Positions 1-7,719 of a DNA stretch of 25,347 bases are shown here, piece after piece. A model generated the notes under the pieces. It was not told the origin of the DNA, did not search any database, and worked only from the letters and a program-made list of their open reading frames with translations. The DNA is from an uncultured Bacilli bacterium. Its GTDB lineage: Bacteria; Bacillota_I; Bacilli_A; RF39; UBA660. Made by a program: the position numbers and the translations under genes. The stretch is from NCBI GenBank assembly GCA_934096015.1, contig CAKOLD010000013.1:1-25347 (forward strand), given 5' to 3'. Positions within the stretch are counted from its first letter, which is position 1. Each line of letters opens with the position of its first letter.

Positions 1-796
1 GTTCTAGTTTTCCAGTTTTTAATTTATTTTGATCTATACCACCAGCAGCTGAAATCATACGCATTGCTAATTGTTCTGCACCCATCTCCATATTGAATAT
101 GGCAATATTTTTATGGCTTGATATAGCGGCGTTTACTGCAACATTTAATCCAAAAGCTGTTTTTCCCATGGCAGGTCTTGCTGCAATTATAATTAATTCA
201 TTTTCGTGAAGGCCACTTGTTAGTTTATCCAAATCGTAAAAACCTGTAGAAATTCCTGTAATTTCTTTTTTATTTTTGGCTAATGCTTCTATTCTTTCTT
301 GTGTACTTTTAATGACTTCTGTAATACTTTTAAATTCTCCAGCTTTTCTAGCTTTAGTAACACTAAAAATATTTTTTTCGGCATTGTCTATAACGTCATT
401 TGTATCATTTTCTTCATCAAAAGCACTTGTTGTAATGTTAGTTGAAACTTCTATTAATTTTCTTCTTAAGGCTTTTTCTCTAATAATGTCAATATAATAT
501 TCAACATTCGCTGCGGTAATTACTGAGTCAATTACCTCACTTAAGTATTCAACTCCACCAATAGATGATATTGTTACTTTTTTTTCTATTTCATTTTTTA
601 CTGTAGTAGAATCTAGTGGTATTTTATTTTGATGTAATTCATAGATGGCATCAAAAATGTGCTTATTGGCTTCTATAAAAAACATATCACTGGTAAGTTC
701 TTCGCATACTTTTTCTAATGCATTTGTGCTTAAAAAACATGAACCTAAAACGGCCATTTCTGCTTCTATATTTTGAGGAAGTTTTCTTTCAGCCAT
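1..796 (-). CDS. dnaB: Replicative DNA helicase DnaB, N-terminal 265 residues (runs off left edge)
   Basis: Hexameric 5'-3' helicase that unwinds DNA at the replication fork. Reading from ATG at 796, the protein starts MAERKLPQNIEAEMAVLGS, the usual start of the DnaB N-terminal helical domain. A linker follows, then the RecA-like ATPase domain with GISTGFYDLD and the Walker A loop ARPAMGKTA at about residues 206-214, and FNMEMGAEQLAMRM shortly after. Walker B and the C-terminus lie beyond the window. The SD (AGAGGTG) overlaps the rplI stop codon, leaving 10 nt between the genes, so dnaB is probably translated from the rplI transcript. rplI-dnaB is the standard Bacillota order. The family and the start are clear. 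Confidence 0.96.
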   Translation of the reverse strand, partial: MAERKLPQNIEAEMAVLGSCFLSTNALEKVCEELTSDMFFIEANKHIFDAIYELHQNKIPLDSTTVKNEIEKKVTISSIGGVEYLSEVIDSVITAANVEYYIDIIREKALRRKLIEVSTNITTSAFDEENDTNDVIDNAEKNIFSVTKARKAGEFKSITEVIKSTQERIEALAKNKKEITGISTGFYDLDKLTSGLHENELIIIAARPAMGKTAFGLNVAVNAAISSHKNIAIFNMEMGAEQLAMRMISAAGGIDQNKLKTGKLE

Positions 797-806
797 TTTT
801 TCACCT

Positions 807-1244
807 CTATTCTACGACAACATTTAATTTAATTTTAACCTTTTTATGTACATCAAGATTTACTATATGCGTTCCTAATGTATCTATTGTATGGTCTAGT
901 TTGATAACTTTTTTATCAATGTTATATCCTTTTTTTCTTAATTCTTCGGCAATTTGTTTTGTAGATATTGTTCCAAAAATTTTACCATCTTTACCACTTT
1001 TTGCTTTAAAAATGATTTTTTCTTTTTCTAATTTTTGTTTCATATCATTATATTTTTTTATCAAATCGTTTTCTTCTTCTTGTCTTTTTTCAAGTTCTTT
1101 ATCCAAAACATTTTTACTTCCACTTGTATATTGAACTGCTAAATTATTTTTAATTAAATAATTATTGGCATAACCATCACTAACGTCAATTATTTGATCT
1201 TTTTTTCCTTGTTTTTTAACATCTTTTAATAAAATAACTTTCAT
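807..1244 (-). CDS. rplI: Large ribosomal subunit protein bL9
   Basis: Structural protein of the 50S subunit. The 145-residue product has the typical bL9 layout: an N-terminal globular domain (MKVILLKDVKKQGKKDQIID, then DGYANNYLI), a long charged helix rich in Lys and Glu, and a C-terminal domain containing GKIFGTISTKQIAEEL. Its length is normal for the family. ATG at 1244 has a GAGGTG SD eight bases upstream. It has its own extended -10 promoter just downstream of the rpsR terminator and leads into dnaB. Confidence 0.96.
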   Translation of the reverse strand: MKVILLKDVKKQGKKDQIIDVSDGYANNYLIKNNLAVQYTSGSKNVLDKELEKRQEEENDLIKKYNDMKQKLEKEKIIFKAKSGKDGKIFGTISTKQIAEELRKKGYNIDKKVIKLDHTIDTLGTHIVNLDVHKKVKIKLNVVVE

Positions 1245-1269
1245 TTTGTTTCACCTCAATACACGGTTT

Positions 1270-1278
1270 ATTATAACA
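1270..1278 (-). promoter_or_regulatory. Extended -10 promoter of rplI-dnaB
   Basis: On the minus strand the sequence reads TGTTATAAT, an ideal extended -10 (TGn followed by TATAAT). It lies between the rpsR terminator and the rplI SD. No good -35 is visible because the upstream DNA is the terminator T-run. The predicted transcription start is about 20 nt before the rplI ATG. It gives rplI-dnaB a promoter separate from the rpsF operon. Confidence 0.7.
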
Positions 1279-1283
1279 TTATT

Positions 1284-1311
1284 AAAAAAAAGATACAACT
1301 AACGTGTATCT
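1284..1311 (-). terminator. Intrinsic terminator of the rpsF-ssb-rpsR operon
   Basis: Minus-strand hairpin with a 7-bp stem (AGATACA / TGTATCT), a 7-nt loop and then an uninterrupted run of seven or more T. It begins one base after the rpsR TAG stop codon. Confidence 0.85.
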
Positions 1312-1312
1312 A

Positions 1313-1528
1313 CTATTTAACAAATGGTATTAGAGCCATAAATCTTGCTCTTTTAATTTGCATTGCAATATATCTTTGATGTTTTGCACAAGCACCAGTC
1401 ATACGTCTTGGCATTATTTTTCCTTTATCATTGATATATTTATTTATTATCATAACGTCTTTATAATCTACGCTTTTTCCAGCGCACATTTGACATATTT
1501 TTTTCTTTTTACGATAAAAATCAGCCAT
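1313..1528 (-). CDS. rpsR: Small ribosomal subunit protein bS18, zinc-ligand (C+) form
   Basis: 30S protein that pairs with bS6. The 71-residue product contains VDYKDV, GKIMPRRMTGACAKHQR and IKRARFMALIPF, all diagnostic of S18. Unlike the Bacillus subtilis protein, it carries CQMC near the N-terminus plus a further Cys and His in GACAKHQ. That fits the zinc-binding C+ type known from some Mollicutes and Actinobacteria (family knowledge). The SD (AAGGAGG) lies over the ssb stop region and the gene is translated from ATG at 1528. It is last in the rpsF-ssb-rpsR operon and is followed directly by a terminator. Confidence 0.95.
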   Translation of the reverse strand: MADFYRKKKKICQMCAGKSVDYKDVMIINKYINDKGKIMPRRMTGACAKHQRYIAMQIKRARFMALIPFVK

Positions 1529-1542
1529 TTTTATTTTCCTCC

Positions 1543-2007
1543 TTAAAATGGTAGATCGTCATCACTTAACACTACTTCTGAACCAAAGTCTTTAAATGGA
1601 TCTTCAGTTACATCTGAAGTCTGTGCCTCAGGAATGACATCTACGTTATTATAATCTGGCATAGCATCTGCATATGAATTTGATGTTCCGCCTTGTCTAC
1701 TTCCTAAGAAAGTAACATTGTCTGCAACTACTTCAGTTACATATCTTTTTGATCCATCATTAGCATCATAACTTCTTGTATGAATTTTTCCTTCTACTCC
1801 AACTTGGCTACCTTTTTGACAAAATTTAGCAACGTTTTCAGCTTGTCTTCTCCAAACTACGACATTGATAAAATCTGATACTCTTTCTCCATTAGAACTT
1901 ACTGGACGATTCATTGCTACTGTTATTTGAGTTGTAGCAATGCCATTTGGTGTTGTACGCAATTCTGGATCTCTTGTTAGTCTTCCAACTAAAACAACAT
2001 TATTCAT
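1543..2007 (-). CDS. ssb: Single-stranded DNA-binding protein SSB
   Basis: Binds ssDNA during replication and repair and recruits partners through its acidic tail. The 154-residue product begins MNNVVLVGRLTRDPELR, the canonical OB-fold start, continues with DFINVVVWRRQAENVAKF and VGVEGKIHTR, and then has a low-complexity linker. It ends in DDDLPF, the conserved C-terminal partner-docking peptide. The start at 2007 is supported by a GAGGAG SD. The gene sits four bases after the rpsF stop and just ahead of rpsR, the conserved Bacillota order. Confidence 0.97.
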   Translation of the reverse strand: MNNVVLVGRLTRDPELRTTPNGIATTQITVAMNRPVSSNGERVSDFINVVVWRRQAENVAKFCQKGSQVGVEGKIHTRSYDANDGSKRYVTEVVADNVTFLGSRQGGTSNSYADAMPDYNNVDVIPEAQTSDVTEDPFKDFGSEVVLSDDDLPF

Positions 2008-2011
2008 TTAA

Positions 2012-2302
2012 TTACTCCTCATCTAATTTGATAATTAAATGTCTAATAATATTTTCGTTAATTTTTGCTTTACGATCAAATTCACTAACGATTTCTCCAT
2101 TAGCATTAACTACCATAACGTAATAAAATCCATTTACTTCTTTATTGATTGGATATGCTAATTTTCTTTGACCCATTTCTTTTTCTTCTAAGATTTCACC
2201 TTTTAAATCAGTAATAATTGATTTAAAATCAGAAACAGTTTTTTTAATAGCATCTTCTTCAATAGTAGTTTTTACAATGAACATTATTTCATACTTGTTC
2301 AT
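2012..2302 (-). CDS. rpsF: Small ribosomal subunit protein bS6
   Basis: 30S protein that forms a heterodimer with bS18. The 96-residue product starts MNKYEIMFIVKTTIEEDAIK and contains GQRKLAYPINKEVNGFYYVM and the FDRKAKINENIIRHLIIKL end typical of S6. ATG at 2302 is preceded by a full AAGGAGG SD. First gene of rpsF-ssb-rpsR. The SD lies inside a structured leader described separately, which suggests autoregulation by the S6:S18 complex. Confidence 0.97.
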   Translation of the reverse strand: MNKYEIMFIVKTTIEEDAIKKTVSDFKSIITDLKGEILEEKEMGQRKLAYPINKEVNGFYYVMVVNANGEIVSEFDRKAKINENIIRHLIIKLDEE

Positions 2303-2361
2303 AAAACACCTCCTTGTGGTCTATTTCGGCTTACTATTAGTAAGCAAGGAGCTTTCGCTCG
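2303..2361 (-). promoter_or_regulatory. S6:S18-binding leader motif with SD-masking stem
   Basis: The minus-strand rpsF 5' UTR folds as follows. A 6-bp stem pairs CTCCTT (2351-2346) with AAGGAG (2315-2310), which is the SD itself. Inside it is a hairpin GCTTAC-TAATA-GTAAGC (2345-2329), followed at once by CCG (2329-2327). A stem enclosing a hairpin plus a CCG element matches the published S6:S18 leader motif, by which the protein pair represses its own mRNA (known family). A second hairpin, GAGC-GAAA-GCTC (2360-2349), shares bases with the masking strand, so the two folds compete. Folding was done by eye. Confidence 0.75.
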
Positions 2362-2367
2362 TTTTGT

Positions 2368-2396
2368 ATTATAGCATACTAATTATTTATATGCAA
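2368..2396 (-). promoter_or_regulatory. Sigma-A-type promoter of rpsF-ssb-rpsR
   Basis: On the minus strand, -35 TTGCAT (2396-2391), a 17-nt spacer, and -10 TATAAT (2373-2368). TG one base upstream of the hexamer makes it an extended -10 as well. Predicted start near 2361, giving a leader of about 60 nt. Confidence 0.85.
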
Positions 2397-2399
2397 TTG

Positions 2400-2444
2400 C
2401 TTTTTTAAATAGAAAATGTGTAAAACCTTAAAGTTTTACACATT
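2400..2444 (-). terminator. Terminator of ychF, with the stop codon inside the stem
   Basis: Minus-strand stem of 12 bp, AATGTGTAAAAC / GTTTTACACATT (2444-2415), with a 6-nt loop, then a T-rich tail. The ychF TAA stop (2438-2436) and the last two sense codons lie in the 5' arm. The tail ends just before the rpsF -35 box. Confidence 0.75.
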
Positions 2445-3536
2445 GAATCTGAAGTAACAGATATCTCCATCTTGCATTAAATATTCTTTTCCTTCTAATC
2501 GAGTTTTACCTGCTTCCTTAACTTTTAATTCTGTTCCATATTTTTCTAAATCTTCAAAACTCATTACTTCTGCTCTAATAAATCCTCTTTCAAAATCACT
2601 GTGGATTATTCCAGCACATGCTGGAGCTTTCATTCCTTTTTTAAAAGTCCAAGCTTTTACTTCTTTTTCTCCTGCAGTAAAGAAAGTTGCTAATCCTAAA
2701 AGATTATATGTTGCAAAAATTAATTTATCTAATCCGCTATAATTAATTCCTAAATCTTTCATAAAGATTTTTTTATCTTCTTCATTTAATTCAGCAAGTT
2801 CAGATTCAATCTTAGCACACATTACTACAACGCTAGAATTTTCTTTTTCTGCATATTCTTTTACTTTTTTTGTGTATTCATTTTCACCAACAACCATATC
2901 TTCTTCACTAACATTAGCACAATATATTATGGGCTTTAATGTTATAAAACTAAAGTTTTTTAAGGCCAGTAATTCACTTTCATCAAATTCAACTAATCTT
3001 AATGGAATATTTTTTTCTAAAGATTCTATTGATTTTTTTAAGGCATTTATTTCAATTATTTCTTGTTTATCTTTAGACATTTCTACTTTTTTACCTAATT
3101 TTTTAATTCTATTAGTTGCTATTTCTAAATCAGACATTATTAATTCACAATTGATTATTTCTATGTCTCTTATTGGATCCACTGTTCCTTCAACGTGAGT
3201 AATTTCTTTATCTAAAAAGCATCTAACAACTTCAACAATGGCATCAGTTTCTCTTATGTGAGATAGAAATTTATTTCCTAGTCCTTCTCCTAAAGAGGCT
3301 CCTTTTACTAATCCTGCAATATCAGTAAACTCGTAAGTTGTAGGAACACAACTTTCTGGGTGATATAAATTATCTAAAAATTCTAATCTAGAATCAGGAA
3401 CTGTTACGACTCCTACATTAGGGTCAATGGTAGCAAATGGATAGTTTGCTGCTAATATATTTTTTTTGGTAATTGCATTAAATAATGTAGATTTTCCTAC
3501 GTTTGGTAATCCTACTATTCCGGCTTTTAATGACAT
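2436..3536 (-). CDS. ychF: Ribosome-associated ATPase YchF (Obg-related)
   Basis: P-loop NTPase of the Obg family that prefers ATP and associates with ribosomes. The 366-residue product has the G1 loop GLPNVGKST at residues 9-17, G3 as DIAGLVKGAS at about 73-82, and at the G4 position ANVSE in place of NKxD, the change that gives YchF its ATP preference. A coiled-coil region (about 125-180) follows, and a C-terminal TGS domain includes TFFTAGEKEVKAWTF and YLMQDGDICYFRFNV. The length is normal. ATG at 3536 has only a weak SD. It has its own extended -10 promoter and lies just upstream of rpsF, as in Bacillus (yyaF). Confidence 0.96.
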   Translation of the reverse strand: MSLKAGIVGLPNVGKSTLFNAITKKNILAANYPFATIDPNVGVVTVPDSRLEFLDNLYHPESCVPTTYEFTDIAGLVKGASLGEGLGNKFLSHIRETDAIVEVVRCFLDKEITHVEGTVDPIRDIEIINCELIMSDLEIATNRIKKLGKKVEMSKDKQEIIEINALKKSIESLEKNIPLRLVEFDESELLALKNFSFITLKPIIYCANVSEEDMVVGENEYTKKVKEYAEKENSSVVVMCAKIESELAELNEEDKKIFMKDLGINYSGLDKLIFATYNLLGLATFFTAGEKEVKAWTFKKGMKAPACAGIIHSDFERGFIRAEVMSFEDLEKYGTELKVKEAGKTRLEGKEYLMQDGDICYFRFNV

Positions 3537-3558
3537 GTTATCACTTCTTTCAATGTGT

Positions 3559-3567
3559 ATTATAGCA
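3559..3567 (-). promoter_or_regulatory. Extended -10 promoter of ychF
   Basis: Minus strand TGCTATAAT; no recognisable -35 in the A-rich upstream sequence. Predicted start about 3552, giving a leader of roughly 15 nt. Confidence 0.65.
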
Positions 3568-3575
3568 TGGTTTTA

Positions 3576-4955
3576 TTATTTTTTTATTAAAAAATAGAAT
3601 GTAGTTCCTTTTTCACTACTTTTAACTCCATATTTGTAATTATGAAGTTCTAAGATGTTTTTTACTATAGATAAACCAATTCCTGTCCCAGCAACTGCTC
3701 TTTTATGATTTTTGTTTGTTGTATAATATTTGTCCCAAATTTTATCCATATCTTCAGGTTTAATACCATTTCCTGTATCAGTTACTTCTACTTTTATATA
3801 TTTATCTAAATCTATTAAATTTATAAATACTTTATTGTCTTTACCAGTATAGTTAATGGCATTATTAATTAAGTTATAAAAAACTTGCTCAATTCTCTTT
3901 TTATCAGCATATATAGTGTAATCTTTATCTGCATTAAAAATTAATTTATATTCATTAAAAATTTTATATCTACTTATTATACTTTTAATTAAGTCATTTA
4001 AATTTAATTTTTGTTTTTCTAATCTAATAGTATTTGATTCTAATTTAGTTAAAGTTAAGATATCTTCAACTAAGAGATTTAGTCTATCAGTTTCATCTAT
4101 AATTGTCTTTAAGTTATTATTCATTTTTTCATGATCTTTATAAGTAATATCTCTAATCATTTCTGAATAGGCTTTAATCATAGTTAAAGGGGTTTTTAAG
4201 TCATGAGAGACATTGGCCATTAAATCTCTTCTTAATTCATTTGTTTTAGCAATTTCACTTGAGGCATAATTTAGTGATATTGCTAATTGATTTAATTCGG
4301 CAATTCCGGTATCAGTATTGAATTTTACTTCCATATTACCATTTGCTAATAATTTTGATTTTTCTGTTATTTTTTCTATTGGTTTTGATAGTTTTCGAGA
4401 AATTAGTAATGCTAATAAGAATGATAAGAATAAAACTAAACAGGTTACAAATATAAATTGATTTTTAAGAATGCTTACCGTACTATCTAGAGGTTCTAAT
4501 TGGGTATTTATGTACATAAATGTATTTTCATTTAATTTTATTGCTTTAATTAATATTTTATCTTTATATAAAGGATTTAATATTTTGTAGTTTTCTTCAT
4601 CTTTATCACTTGCTTTAAAAACGTTTTTATATTTTTTTAATATATTTATATTAGCACAATTTCTATTATTAGATCCTGACGTGTATGTTACAATATCCTC
4701 TACTTCTATTTCTACACACATATTATTTTTATATGTTAAAGTATCAAGCATACTAATAAATGTTTCATTATTGTTATATTTGGTTTCTAATTCTTTAACT
4801 ACTTGATCTATCTCTTTACTTTTTGCTGATTCATAATATGAATTTAAAAACATTATTTGAAATAGCCAGATAAAAACTAAGATACTAAAGGAAAAAAGAA
4901 TTAAGTAAAGCCAAACTTTAACATTTAAATTTTCTTTATTAAATTTCTGGAACAT
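3576..4955 (-). CDS. Membrane sensor histidine kinase
   Basis: Sensor of a two-component system. The 459-residue product has TM1 at about 13-36, an extracellular sensor region of about 125 residues with three cysteines (C80, C100 and one in the TM2 region), TM2 at about 166-186 and a HAMP linker at about 187-240. The HisKA box DLMANVSHDLKTPLTMI puts the phospho-acceptor at H251. The catalytic domain shows the N-box NLINNAINYTG (about 361-371), the G1 box VTDTGNGIK (about 391-399) and the G2 box GTGIGLSIVKN (about 423-433). Its start overlaps the response regulator end by 17 nt, with no clear SD, so translation is probably coupled. The architecture resembles CssS/CiaH-type kinases; the signal cannot be read from the sequence. 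Confidence 0.93.
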   Translation of the reverse strand: MFQKFNKENLNVKVWLYLILFSFSILVFIWLFQIMFLNSYYESAKSKEIDQVVKELETKYNNNETFISMLDTLTYKNNMCVEIEVEDIVTYTSGSNNRNCANINILKKYKNVFKASDKDEENYKILNPLYKDKILIKAIKLNENTFMYINTQLEPLDSTVSILKNQFIFVTCLVLFLSFLLALLISRKLSKPIEKITEKSKLLANGNMEVKFNTDTGIAELNQLAISLNYASSEIAKTNELRRDLMANVSHDLKTPLTMIKAYSEMIRDITYKDHEKMNNNLKTIIDETDRLNLLVEDILTLTKLESNTIRLEKQKLNLNDLIKSIISRYKIFNEYKLIFNADKDYTIYADKKRIEQVFYNLINNAINYTGKDNKVFINLIDLDKYIKVEVTDTGNGIKPEDMDKIWDKYYTTNKNHKRAVAGTGIGLSIVKNILELHNYKYGVKSSEKGTTFYFLIKK

Positions 4956-5604
4956 TGAATTTATATCCGACCGCTCTTACTGTTGTAATAAGATTGCGGT
5001 ATTCTCCTAAATTATTTCTTAACATTTTTATGTGCGTATCAATTGTTCGATCTTCGCCAAAATAATCATATCCCCAAATTTTTGTTAATAATTGTTCTCT
5101 AGATATTGCTATATTTTTATTTTCAATAAAATAAATCAAAATATCATATTCTTTAGGTGTTAGTTTGATTGGTTTGTTTTTTATAGTTACTTCATGTCCT
5201 TTAAAATTAACACACAAATCTTTATAAATAAATTTTTCTTCTTCCTTATTGTTTCTTTTAGTTACAGCTTTTATCCTTGCTAATAACTCTTTAGGACTAA
5301 ATGGCTTTGTAACATAGTCATCTATTCCCATATCAAATCCTAGAAGTTTATCATATTCATCACTTCTTGCTGATAATACAATGGTTGGGATATTTTTTAG
5401 AGATTTTAATTTTTGAAAGAAGGTATATCCATCCATTTTTGGCATCATTATATCTAAAATGATAATATCATAATTGTTTACTTTTATTTTTTCTAAGGCA
5501 ACTAAACCATTTTCTGCTTCATCAACCTCATAATTTTCTAGTTGGGCGTATTCCTTAATTACTTCTCTAATTAGTGTTTCATCATCTACTAATAATATTT
5601 TCAT
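4939..5604 (-). CDS. OmpR/PhoB-family response regulator
   Basis: Partner of the histidine kinase that starts inside its 3' end. The receiver domain (about 1-115) has the acidic pocket VDDE, phospho-acceptor D51 in ILDIMMPKMDG, switch Ser S78 and K100 in VTKPF. The C-terminal winged helix (about 125-218) has LTPKEYDILIYFIENKN and DRTIDTHIKMLRNNL, typical of OmpR-type DNA binders. I set the start at ATG 5604 (221 residues). A TTG at 5610 abuts the GGAGG SD with no spacer, whereas the ATG at 5604 has a 6-nt spacer. The gene lies directly downstream of htrA but beyond a terminator, with a promoter of its own. Confidence 0.94.
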   Translation of the reverse strand: MKILLVDDETLIREVIKEYAQLENYEVDEAENGLVALEKIKVNNYDIIILDIMMPKMDGYTFFQKLKSLKNIPTIVLSARSDEYDKLLGFDMGIDDYVTKPFSPKELLARIKAVTKRNNKEEEKFIYKDLCVNFKGHEVTIKNKPIKLTPKEYDILIYFIENKNIAISREQLLTKIWGYDYFGEDRTIDTHIKMLRNNLGEYRNLITTVRAVGYKFNVPEI

Positions 5605-5624
5605 TTTCAACCTCCAAATTAATT

Positions 5625-5653
5625 TTATAAAACAATTATGTAATATTTGTGAA
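5625..5653 (-). promoter_or_regulatory. Probable promoter of the response regulator - kinase operon
   Basis: Minus strand: -35 TTCACA (5653-5648), a 17-nt spacer, -10 TTATAA (5630-5625); predicted start about 15 nt before the SD. The -35 region TTTTTCACA resembles TTTTCACA upstream of the abi-htrA operon. Confidence 0.5.
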
Positions 5654-5682
5654 AAATAAAAGAGTTATTTATATAATAACCC
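5651..5682 (-). terminator. Terminator after htrA
   Basis: Minus-strand 8-bp stem GGGTTATT / AATAACTC with one G-T pair and a 5-nt loop, then TTTTATTTTTC. It starts on the base right after the htrA TAA stop. It overlaps the -35 of the next operon. Confidence 0.75.
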
Positions 5683-6777
5683 TTAATTAGTGCTTTCTGC
5701 AAGCGTAACAGTTGTTGTATGTGTTTTACCATTTCTTATGTATGTTATTTTTACTTTGTCTCCAACATTATATTTGTATAAATAATATTTTAGTTTTGCT
5801 ACAGTAGTTATGTCATAGTCTTCTAATTTTATTATGACATCTCCCTTTACTAATCCGGCTTTTGCTGCTGGAGATTTTTCTTGAGTTTCTACTACAACTA
5901 CTCCGCTTTTGATATCTTCATCAACTGTTATTCCGTAATGATATAGGCTGTACGCATCATTAACGCTTCCCATTGATACTCCCAAGAATGGTCTAACTAT
6001 CTTCCCATCGCTTACTAATTGATTTGCGTAATTTATAGCATCTTCTATAGGAATTGCAAATCCCATTCCTTCTACTCCAGAAGAAACTAACTTCATATTT
6101 GTTACTCCAATTACTTCACCATTGGCATTAGCAAGTGGTCCTCCAGAGTTACCATTATTTATAGATGCATCTGTTTGAAGAACACTCATAACCCAATCTG
6201 CTGAATTAGTGTTGCTAACGCTTACTTCAACTAGTCTTTCTTTTCCAGAAAGTACTCCTCTTGTTACTGTCCAAGAGTATTCGTCTGATAATGGTCCTCC
6301 AATTGTAAATACTGTATCTCCTGCTCTAGTCTTTTCACTGCTACCAATTTCAGCAACTGCTAACACTTTGTCTTTATTTATTTTTAGTACTGCTATATCA
6401 GCGTATTTATCACTTGCTACAAGTTCTACATCTTCTATTGTGTCATTACTTTGTTTTATTTTTACACTGGTTGCACCATCAACAACATGATGATTAGTTA
6501 TAATATAAGCACTATCATTTTCTATTTTGTATACAAAACCTGTTCCACTACTTGCTAATGTTCCTTCTTTGTAGGAACCAACTACAACTACAGCATCATA
6601 TAATTTTTCAACTGCATCAGCAATTCCAGTATCAGTTACTGTAACATTTTTGCTGGTTTTTGTGCTTGTAGTGTCTCCTGTATTCATAGGATATTTTAAT
6701 ACCACCAAATACATGGCAATAACTCCTATAAAAAATGATAATATTATTCCTGAAATGTTTAAAGCTTTTTTACTCAT
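5683..6777 (-). CDS. htrA: HtrA/DegP-type membrane-anchored serine protease
   Basis: Surface quality-control protease that degrades or refolds misfolded exported proteins. The 364-residue product has a short cytoplasmic N-terminus and one TM anchor at about 7-28, then a trypsin-like domain with catalytic H97 (ITNHHVVDG), D127 (YADIAVLKI) and S211 (NNGNSGGPLANANG). One PDZ domain (about 265-360) includes VVVETQEKSPAAKAGLVKGD. Its length and layout match Bacillota HtrA. ATG at 6777 has an AGGAG SD lying at the 3' end of the upstream abi gene, with a 9-nt gap, so the two are co-transcribed. A two-component system follows, as seen with CssRS or CiaRH and htrA in other Bacillota (family knowledge). 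Confidence 0.95.
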   Translation of the reverse strand: MSKKALNISGIILSFFIGVIAMYLVVLKYPMNTGDTTSTKTSKNVTVTDTGIADAVEKLYDAVVVVGSYKEGTLASSGTGFVYKIENDSAYIITNHHVVDGATSVKIKQSNDTIEDVELVASDKYADIAVLKINKDKVLAVAEIGSSEKTRAGDTVFTIGGPLSDEYSWTVTRGVLSGKERLVEVSVSNTNSADWVMSVLQTDASINNGNSGGPLANANGEVIGVTNMKLVSSGVEGMGFAIPIEDAINYANQLVSDGKIVRPFLGVSMGSVNDAYSLYHYGITVDEDIKSGVVVVETQEKSPAAKAGLVKGDVIIKLEDYDITTVAKLKYYLYKYNVGDKVKITYIRNGKTHTTTVTLAESTN

Positions 6778-6786
6778 AAAATTCTC

Positions 6787-7719
6787 CTATTCTAAATAAC
6801 TGATTTCTTTAAAATTTAATGGAAATCCTATTCTGTCTAATACTTTATCAATATTGATTACTTTTAACTTTCCTTCTAAAATATCAATTTCATAAGTTAA
6901 TTCATTCATCATTAATTTAAATTCATCTTTTCTTAGCATTTGTTTCATAATTATGATTAATGCATATAAATCTTCTTTACCGTAAATGTATTCTCCATCA
7001 GTTTTAGGAATTTCTAATAAATGATGATATTTTGTATCTGGAATTGGTCTTTGAGTTTTATGATCATATAAAATATCTTCATGAGCGCACAAATTCCTAA
7101 AGTTAGAAAGTATAGGTAAATATATTTTTAATGATTCAACATCTATTTTATATAATTCAGATATATCTTCTTGGTCTTCTCTTTTCATTATTGTATATAA
7201 TTCACTAACTATTCCAAAAGATAATACTTTTACAACTACCCACATAGGTAAGTAACCATATGATGTTTGAAAGTGTTGAGTTGCGCTGTGTTGACTACCA
7301 TTAATTCGTATCTGTCTTTTCATTTTTTGTAATAGATCATTTACTTGACGTTTTCTTTCAGGATCTGTTGTAAAGTTTGAAGCTCTAATATATTCTTCTT
7401 CTTTATAACCATATTTTCGAGACATCTGATAAGAAAAAATGCTTTTAATATTATTCTCTATGATAAGTAAGTTTTTAAATATAATATTACGACATTGCCT
7501 ATCAAAATTAAACATGGCGTATAACTCATTAAAATTAGTATTTTTAATAAAGTTTTTAGATGTTGGTGATGTAAAAAATATTCTTCTATATCCACTTACG
7601 AAAAAATAATTTTCACGTAGTAAAATATTTCGAACGTTTTCTTCGTCATCAATAACTAAGCCTTTGTTCTTTAGAATAATAATCTGTTCGTCTAACGTTC
7701 GAAATGTTTTCGAAGACAT
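6787..7719 (-). CDS. Abi_2 (AbiD/AbiF-like) family protein with HEPN-type RNxxxH motif
   Basis: The 310-residue product matches the Abi_2 family, named for lactococcal phage abortive-infection proteins AbiD/AbiF. It starts MSSKTFRTLDEQIIILKNKG, continues with RENYFFVSGYRR, MFNFDRQCRNIIFKNLLIIENNIKS split by short gaps, and LPMWVVVKVLSFG. R208-N-L-C-A-H213 followed by EDILYD is the R-x4-H signature of HEPN RNases. I start it at ATG 7719, which has an AGGTGA SD; the upstream ATG at 7746 has no SD. It is first in an operon with htrA. RNase activity is inferred from the motif, and a defence role is uncertain because its partner here is a housekeeping protease. Confidence 0.88.
   Translation of the reverse strand: MSSKTFRTLDEQIIILKNKGLVIDDEENVRNILLRENYFFVSGYRRIFFTSPTSKNFIKNTNFNELYAMFNFDRQCRNIIFKNLLIIENNIKSIFSYQMSRKYGYKEEEYIRASNFTTDPERKRQVNDLLQKMKRQIRINGSQHSATQHFQTSYGYLPMWVVVKVLSFGIVSELYTIMKREDQEDISELYKIDVESLKIYLPILSNFRNLCAHEDILYDHKTQRPIPDTKYHHLLEIPKTDGEYIYGKEDLYALIIIMKQMLRKDEFKLMMNELTYEIDILEGKLKVINIDKVLDRIGFPLNFKEISYLE

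Noticed and set aside
718..1134. Plus-strand open frame over rplI
   Set aside because: It lies antisense to a clear bL9 gene and is Phe/Ser/Leu-rich low-complexity, as expected from the complement of a Lys-rich gene. The same holds for other plus-strand frames across minus-strand genes.
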